Positions 41,901 through 46,818 of a stretch of DNA of 46,818 nt are shown here, piece by piece; position 1 is the stretch's first letter, and every line of letters starts with the position of its first letter. The notes below the pieces were generated by a model. The model was not told the origin of the DNA and made no database searches. It was given only the letters and a program-made list of their open reading frames with translations. The position numbers and the translations under genes are program-made. Source of the DNA: Flavobacteriales bacterium (lineage in GTDB: Bacteria > Bacteroidota > Bacteroidia > Flavobacteriales_D > Crocinitomicaceae); assembly GCA_018883325.1 (NCBI GenBank), contig VEQH01000026.1, positions 1 through 46,818 on the forward strand, written 5' to 3'.

Positions 41901-44900
41901 GTAATGGCAGTGAAAGCAGCACCATCATTTACAAATTTATTAGCTTCACCAGCTGGTAATGTTTGTTTACATGTGGCAAGAAATATTAATGTAAATGTTA
42001 CGCCTGGAGGAACACCTGTTCAAACAGTTGTATTAAACTACGCAGTAAACAATACGCCTCAAACGCCAATTTCTATGACTAATTCTACAAATAATGGAGG
42101 ATTAAATCTAGATACTTGGACAGGAACAATTCCAACTGTCACTCCAATAAATGCAACTGTTACATGGAGTATCGTTGCAACGGATGCAAATGGATTATCC
42201 AAAACAATAACAGGTACAAGTTATGCTGACTCACCTTCTTTAGGAGCAGCTGTAGCAATTACACCATCAATTCCGAATTTCTGTGGAACAGGTGGAAGTG
42301 CAACATTAACTGCAAGTTCTTCGGATCCAACAATGGCATTTACTTGGGCAGCATTAACTACTTCAAGTACATTAAGTGCAAGCACTGGAACAACAGTAAC
42401 TGCAACAGTAACGGAAACTTCTGATTTTAGTTTGACAGGTACAAATCCACAAGGATGTGTTTCAACAGCATTTTATTCTTTAGGTGTTTATCCTTTACCA
42501 ACAGCAGCAGTTACTACAACAGCGAATGGTGTTTGTCCTGGAACTAGCGCAACAATTAATTCTGGTTTAAGTGCGGGGAATTTCTCAGCTGTTTGTATTT
42601 CTCATACACCTTTAACTCCACCTGCAACACCAACATTTTTAGTTACCAATGGTGTTCAAACCGTAACTTTAGCTTCTGGTACTTTGGATGACGGAGGTTG
42701 GAGCAATGTCCCTTTAGGTTTCACTTTTAACTATTTTGGAACAAATTACACAAGTGTAAATGTTGGAACAAATGGGGTTTTACAATTCGGAACTTATAAT
42801 GGGACTGCTTTAGGTGACTATACAATTGGCGCACTTCCAAATACGTCAGATCCACTTGGGGCTATTTTTGCAGCGGCAAACGATTTAAACTGTGGAACTT
42901 CTGATGGTGTTAATCCAACAAGTGTAAAATATTGGATAAATGGATATGCTCCAAATAGAAGATTTGTAATTGAATATGATGTATTCAGATACGGTTCTAC
43001 ACAACGTCATAGAATTCAAGTTGTTCTTGTTGAGTCTTTAGGAACTATCGAGATGCATGCAATTCAATTGGCATCAATAAATCCAAAAACAATAGGAGTT
43101 AATAATCCAACAGGAACAGTTGGGGCAGCAGCTCCAAATTGTGCCGTTAATCCAAATACACAGAATTACTGGCAAGCTCAAACAGCTACAATTGCTTCTG
43201 GATCAGGACAATCATGGAGATTTTCTCCACCAGCAAATTATACAACAACTTGGTCTGCAACTGATGTAAATGGAACAACTCAATTAGCTACGGGTACAAA
43301 CATTTTCACTCAATCTGTAACACCAGCAATTACAACAACTTATTCAATTTCTTATACGAACCAAACTACTGGTTGTACAAATGCTCCAAATTCTGCTCAA
43401 GTACAAATGACAGTTTTAGGAACAACAGCTCCAACAGGTGTTGTAGCTTCTGCTTCTGTAGCAAGTGTTTGTTCAGGCGTTAGTTTTACTTTATCTGCAA
43501 ATTACACAGGTAGTTCAGATGGATTAACTTATCAATGGCAAGCTTCAACAAATAATGGAGTTGATTGGACAAATATTCCAAATTCAAACTCATTAACTTT
43601 AACTACAACACAAGCGGTAAATTCTATTTACAGATTGAGTATTGTTTCATGTGGTGGTACAGAAAGTTTGTCAAATGTGGTAACTGTAAATGCAACTACA
43701 CCGACAGATTGTTATTGTACACCTGTTTATACTACAGGAACATCTGATGGAGATTTGATTTCAAATGTTCAAATAATAGGAACTACCTTATCAAACAACA
43801 CAGGTTTTGTTGCGGGTGGTCCATCTTATACGTTCTTCACAGGACAAGCAAATTACACAGCAACACTTGTTCCTTCAACGAACTATACATTAAGTATATC
43901 AACAGGTGAATACGGTTCTCAAGGTTATGCTGCATGGATTGATTATAATGACAATGGTGTGTTTGAATCAACTGAAAGAATTGGTGCAACAACTGGAACT
44001 ATTGGTTCAGGAGTAACATTAAATCAAGTTAACGCCACTTCAACTTTTGTAATCGCATTAGCTTGTACGCCACCTACTGGTGTGCATAGAATGAGAGTCA
44101 GAGGTGCATTCAATGTTTCTGGAGTTGATATAGACCCATGTACATCTTATGGCTTTGGTGAAACGGAAGATTATTTAGTAACAATAACAGCTCCTTTAAC
44201 ATGTCCAAACCCAGGATTATTAACAGCAGGAACAACAACTTCGACAACTGCAAATTTATCATGGACATTGGGTTGTTCAACTGCTACTGCGTTTGATTTT
44301 GAATATGGACCTGTCGGGTTTTCACAAGGTACAGGAACTTTAGTTTCAAACGTTTCTGCAACAACAAGTACAACGATTACAGGATTAATTCCAAACAGTG
44401 AATATCAAGTATATTATAGAGCTAATTGTGGAAATGGAGAAGTGAGTGCTTGGTCTTTACCTGTAAATGTTACAACACCATGTGCACCAATAACTTTAAC
44501 TAATCCTGGAGCACAGGTAGCCTGCGGTTTATACACATTGCCAACAATTTCTGAAGTTACACCATCAAACAACAATGGTTTAGCACTTTCGTACAGAACA
44601 GCAGCTAATGGTGGTGGATCAGCAATTCTAGGTGCAATTACAACAACTCAAACTGTTCATATTTATGGTGTTGCAGGAGCTTGTACAGCAAATGAAAGCT
44701 TTTTAGTGACTATTAATAACAGTAATACTTCATCTCGCACTGAAACTGCATGTGCTTCATACACTTGGAATACTACAACTTATACAATTTCAGGTTCTTA
44801 CACGCAAACATTCACAAATAGTGTAGGCTGTGATTCTGTTGCGACATTGAATTTAACAATCAATCAACCATCAGCATCTTCATTAACAGTTTTGGCTTGT

Positions 44901-46526
44901 CAAACTTATACCTTGAATAATCAAACCTATACTTCTAGTGGTATTTATACACAAACATTAGTAAATGCTGTAGGTTGTGATTCTACAATTACATTGAATT
45001 TGACAATTGGACAACCGAATGCAATTTCTTTAACAGAAACAGCTTGTGGTTCATACTCATTGAATGGTACGGTTTATACACAAACAGGAACATACACACA
45101 AACATTAACTAATATTTTTGGATGTGACTCTGTATTAACATTGAACCTAACAATCAATCAACCAACAGCTTCTACGTTGAATGAATTGGCTTGTCAATTG
45201 TACACTTTGAATAACCAAACATACACAGCCTCAGGAATTTATACTCAAACGCTTACAAATGTTTCAGGTTGTGATTCAACAATCACTTTGAACTTGACAA
45301 TTGGGCAACCAAATAGTGTAACATTGACTCAGTTTGCTTGTACTTCATTTGACTTAAACGGCACAATCTATACACAAAACGGAACTTACACTCAGACATT
45401 GACAAATATGTTTGGATGTGATTCAGTAATTACGTTAGATTTAACGTTAGGATTGCCATCTGCATCAACATTGAATGTTCAAGCTTGTCAAACTTACACA
45501 CTTAATAGTGAAGTGTATACAACGTCAGGTACTTATACACAAACAATTTCAAATGCTTCAGGTTGTGATTCTGTAATTACCTTGAACTTGACAATTGGTC
45601 AACCAGAAGCTTCAACAATGACTGAAACTGCATGTGGTTCATTTACATTAAACGGAACAGTTTACACACAATCAGGTACATATACAGAAACATTCACAAG
45701 TATTTATGGTTGTGATTCAGTAGTAACATTGAATTTGACTATATTAAATAATAGTACTTCAACCACAACGGTAACTGAATGTGTTTCTTACACATGGACA
45801 AATGGTACTAATTATACAGTTTCTGGAATATATACCCAACAGTTAACAAATAGTGTAGGTTGTGATTCAACAGCAACGTTGATTTTGACAATTGGAAACA
45901 ATAGTTCAACAACAACTGCTACAGTTTGTGGTTCATATACATGGACAAATGGTACTACTTACACACAATCAGGTACATACACGCAAACATTGGTTAATGC
46001 ATCAGGATGTGACTCATTGGTAACCTTGAACTTGACTATAAATCCAACACCAACTGCAACGGCTGTTGATAATGGAAACGGTACAGGAACATTAGTTGCA
46101 TCTTCTGGAACAACTTATCAGTGGATAGAATGTACGACAAATTCACCAATTTCTGGAGCAACTTCGGCAACTTATACAGCACCAATTAATGGTTCGTATG
46201 CGGTAATTATTACAAATGCAAGCAACTGTTCAGCAACTTCAAGTTGTGTGATTGTGGATTACTTAAGTCTTGAAGAGAATACTTTGAGTTTTAATGTATA
46301 TCCAAACCCAACAAATGGAACTGTAAACATTGCTGTTAATCAATCAACTGCAAATTACAACGTAACAGTTGAAGATATGAACGGAAGATTGGTAGCTAAC
46401 TACGGATCAATAATCAATGGTAATGGAATTTACTCATTGGATTTATCGAGTGTAATCAAAGGAGTTTACTTCATTAAATTGAAAAATGAATCGGAGCAAA
46501 AAACAGTTAGAATTATTATACAGTAA
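38919..46526 (+). CDS. Giant T9SS-secreted adhesin-like protein with GEVED domain and two-cysteine repeats
   Basis: 2535 aa. The signal peptide has a long n-region (about 30 residues before FSAFLFMALTVVFSSSKIYG), which is unusual. Modules in order: a beta-sandwich (about 45-245); a fibronectin III-like domain (about 270-365); a beta-helix-like region starting TYFWVGGATGTWNTPANWN (about 370-1000); further Ig-like parts; a second beta-sandwich like the first (about 1245-1400, VPLGFTFNYFGTNYTSVNVG). Then come a GEVED domain (about 1597-1758), a fibronectin III domain (about 1761-1850), nine repeats of about 49 residues (1935-2376), an Ig-like module and a T9SS type A sorting domain (FNVYPNPTNGTVNIAV...KGVYFIKL). 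Probably a surface or secreted adhesion protein; no enzyme motif was seen. Confidence 0.9.
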   Translation: MNVTTTLSKVMKSCHVNFSGWKGKRFSAFLFMALTVVFSSSKIYGQTLANYTFSSNTTGSLQDMTGATVLLTGNNDDAASSVIPIGFDFYFMGTKYTHISANSNGQARLHTSATATAIGSSNVSSFSSGNATFALFSGDNELNGGMSAIVLGSAPNRKFVLEWNQFYVFYTNISNSGNMQLVLNESSGVVEYVYGNIINSSSSNQTRSIFISSSNTATTAGSVTIGATPSFTLGTTPVSNTIAASLPIANIAGTVNGNLRTFIWAPNLNPTPAAPINLTISGITTSTLTPNWTDNSTNESFFIVTRAIDPGFTIGVSTTIVSSTTVATTGDLYTLPQTGLQAATTYYYRIQAANEGFIPSATISGNETTLPGNTYFWVGGATGTWNTPANWNTQVDGNGASRTSPETTDALIVDGAGSLPGGPVLISIDAASYTIGQLLVTNNTSLTLQSATTATRTITVSGGNGDDLLVDQGSSLIMNNTTQAAAIAFTGSNITGLIEGTLTFGGSTSNVLTTTGGTNTLVTIGASGIVNLGAAGNTLVGSVATLNFSNGSICNSTGATTGAPPVPLATWGTTSNLNISGLTSSTTTATNNVQSFGNVTYNCPLSTATMSFWGSSTTAVVKGNLTIQATNTGKFRATTSGAVTVNGNLIINNGTFEVGSTTGTVNVAGNVTLNGGTLDIAFGGASTLKVAGNFTQTGGTLTQSNVAGNLEFNGVSPQTFTPTTTTGNIGVRLNNTTGVNLSGNINLNRLTVSEGSLSGIGVITYNSTTSSLVYNSTTSNQTINNNEFPSTNGPVSLTINNTSSGSLVTLPFPRSLAGTTGVLTLTAGILNNSGNTLTITNTAANAVVGGSATSYVRGSIERTLPANLVSGSTYVFPIGKASYNPMDLINPTSSGVVVINAEVFDAVTGGTPSALFSALNTDRYWATSFTSGQSNFAATASTAIRLNDAPGTADGIAGSATLNGVYDIVGGVSITATSTSLTTSAPLASIPAFMVMAVKAAPSFTNLLASPAGNVCLHVARNINVNVTPGGTPVQTVVLNYAVNNTPQTPISMTNSTNNGGLNLDTWTGTIPTVTPINATVTWSIVATDANGLSKTITGTSYADSPSLGAAVAITPSIPNFCGTGGSATLTASSSDPTMAFTWAALTTSSTLSASTGTTVTATVTETSDFSLTGTNPQGCVSTAFYSLGVYPLPTAAVTTTANGVCPGTSATINSGLSAGNFSAVCISHTPLTPPATPTFLVTNGVQTVTLASGTLDDGGWSNVPLGFTFNYFGTNYTSVNVGTNGVLQFGTYNGTALGDYTIGALPNTSDPLGAIFAAANDLNCGTSDGVNPTSVKYWINGYAPNRRFVIEYDVFRYGSTQRHRIQVVLVESLGTIEMHAIQLASINPKTIGVNNPTGTVGAAAPNCAVNPNTQNYWQAQTATIASGSGQSWRFSPPANYTTTWSATDVNGTTQLATGTNIFTQSVTPAITTTYSISYTNQTTGCTNAPNSAQVQMTVLGTTAPTGVVASASVASVCSGVSFTLSANYTGSSDGLTYQWQASTNNGVDWTNIPNSNSLTLTTTQAVNSIYRLSIVSCGGTESLSNVVTVNATTPTDCYCTPVYTTGTSDGDLISNVQIIGTTLSNNTGFVAGGPSYTFFTGQANYTATLVPSTNYTLSISTGEYGSQGYAAWIDYNDNGVFESTERIGATTGTIGSGVTLNQVNATSTFVIALACTPPTGVHRMRVRGAFNVSGVDIDPCTSYGFGETEDYLVTITAPLTCPNPGLLTAGTTTSTTANLSWTLGCSTATAFDFEYGPVGFSQGTGTLVSNVSATTSTTITGLIPNSEYQVYYRANCGNGEVSAWSLPVNVTTPCAPITLTNPGAQVACGLYTLPTISEVTPSNNNGLALSYRTAANGGGSAILGAITTTQTVHIYGVAGACTANESFLVTINNSNTSSRTETACASYTWNTTTYTISGSYTQTFTNSVGCDSVATLNLTINQPSASSLTVLACQTYTLNNQTYTSSGIYTQTLVNAVGCDSTITLNLTIGQPNAISLTETACGSYSLNGTVYTQTGTYTQTLTNIFGCDSVLTLNLTINQPTASTLNELACQLYTLNNQTYTASGIYTQTLTNVSGCDSTITLNLTIGQPNSVTLTQFACTSFDLNGTIYTQNGTYTQTLTNMFGCDSVITLDLTLGLPSASTLNVQACQTYTLNSEVYTTSGTYTQTISNASGCDSVITLNLTIGQPEASTMTETACGSFTLNGTVYTQSGTYTETFTSIYGCDSVVTLNLTILNNSTSTTTVTECVSYTWTNGTNYTVSGIYTQQLTNSVGCDSTATLILTIGNNSSTTTATVCGSYTWTNGTTYTQSGTYTQTLVNASGCDSLVTLNLTINPTPTATAVDNGNGTGTLVASSGTTYQWIECTTNSPISGATSATYTAPINGSYAVIITNASNCSATSSCVIVDYLSLEENTLSFNVYPNPTNGTVNIAVNQSTANYNVTVEDMNGRLVANYGSIINGNGIYSLDLSSVIKGVYFIKLKNESEQKTVRIIIQ
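44721..46046 (+). repeat. Nine tandem ~147-bp repeats (49-aa, two-cysteine units)
   Basis: Each unit reads roughly TACGSYTxNGTxYTxSGTYT, then QTLTNxxGCDSxxTLNLTI, with one Cys near the start and one in GCDS. Units 2 and 4 share LNNQTYTxSGIYTQTL; units 3, 5 and 7 share LNGTxYTQxGTYT. This implies that a two-unit block was duplicated. Confidence 0.9.
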
Positions 46527-46547
46527 ACAATTAGATTGTTTTTAATG

Positions 46548-46580
46548 AAAAGGCTAGCAGAAATGTTAGCCTTTTTTTTG
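46548..46580 (+). terminator. Intrinsic terminator of the 2535-aa gene
   Basis: AAAAGGCTA, short loop, TTAGCC then eight T. The stem is AAGGCTA/TAGCCTT, 22 bases past the stop at 46526. Confidence 0.88.
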
Positions 46581-46752
46581 TAGATGGAAATCTAGTAAAT
46601 ACTAAATAAATTCACGAACAAATAAAATATAGGCGGTGAATTTTGAGTGCTAATGTTCTAATTTAATGACGATAGGTTAGTGTTAAAATAACGGGTAAAA
46701 CTTATTTTGAGGTGCTGGCAGTTTAAATTTGATTTTTTCTTAATTTGGATTC

Positions 46753-46818
46753 ATGGAAAAAAAGAGCGAAGATCAAGCATCAATTCAATCACATTTGTAC
46801 AGTTTATTTGTACCTCAA
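46753..46818 (+). CDS. Possible gene start, cut by the window end
   Basis: An ATG at 46753 opens a frame of 22 codons (MEKKSEDQASIQSHLYSLFV...) that is still open at the last base. It follows a terminator and a 170-base gap, so a new transcription unit is reasonable. Too short to assign a family. Confidence 0.4.
   Translation, partial: MEKKSEDQASIQSHLYSLFVPQ

Overview
The window is AT-rich DNA from a member of the Bacteroidota, most likely Flavobacteriales. The support is several secreted proteins ending in type IX secretion (T9SS) type A sorting domains, lipoproteins with Bacteroidota-style lipoboxes, DUF2147, DUF4403 and GEVED proteins, a eukaryote-like NADP isocitrate dehydrogenase, and promoters of the TTG-N17-20-TAnnTTTG type. 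A Fluviicola/Crocinitomicaceae-like host is my guess. I saw no rRNA, tRNA, CRISPR array or intact transposase gene.

Layout. 0-7 kb (minus strand): a MORN-repeat lipoprotein, a 152-bp palindromic REP-like element, a 1196-aa orphan NtrY-like histidine kinase and uridine kinase. 7-10.5 kb (minus): a probable operon of a tail-fibre-like surface protein, two small lipoproteins and a T9SS-exported pappalysin-like metalloprotease, closed by an intrinsic terminator. 10.7-15.5 kb: an ECF-type sigma factor overlapping a membrane-anchored TPR protein (plus), facing a Fic protein and a membrane-anchored TPR-CHAT (caspase-like) protein (minus). 15.6-22.5 kb (minus): a 2128-aa T9SS protein (discoidin-like domain, propeller-like repeats, near-identical Ig-like modules) and a small membrane protein upstream of it.

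22.5-27.2 kb is an accessory region with two AAA_14/DUF4143-type ATPases, a gene relict, an Abi/HEPN protein and a double-HTH regulator. Its intergenic DNA holds operator-like repeats and strong hairpins. At 27.7-29.4 kb an alpha/beta hydrolase is translationally coupled to a VOC (glyoxalase-fold) gene. The VOC gene lost its C-terminus where a recent copy of the tail-fibre gene's 5' half and upstream region was inserted. The far end of that insert carries a 40-bp patch matching the uridine kinase gene.

29.4-38.7 kb is ordinary chromosome: an OmpA-like protein, a DUF4403 lipoprotein and a small secreted protein (one operon), icd, an outer-membrane protein, DUF2147, a lipoprotein, a GT4 glycosyltransferase, a small membrane protein and an SDR. 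38.9-46.5 kb is a 2535-aa T9SS protein with a GEVED domain and nine ~49-aa two-cysteine repeats. The window ends inside a possible new gene.

The most notable points are the mosaic duplication that broke the VOC gene, the sigma/TPR/Fic/CHAT neighbourhood, and the Abi/ATPase accessory region with its regulatory repeats.
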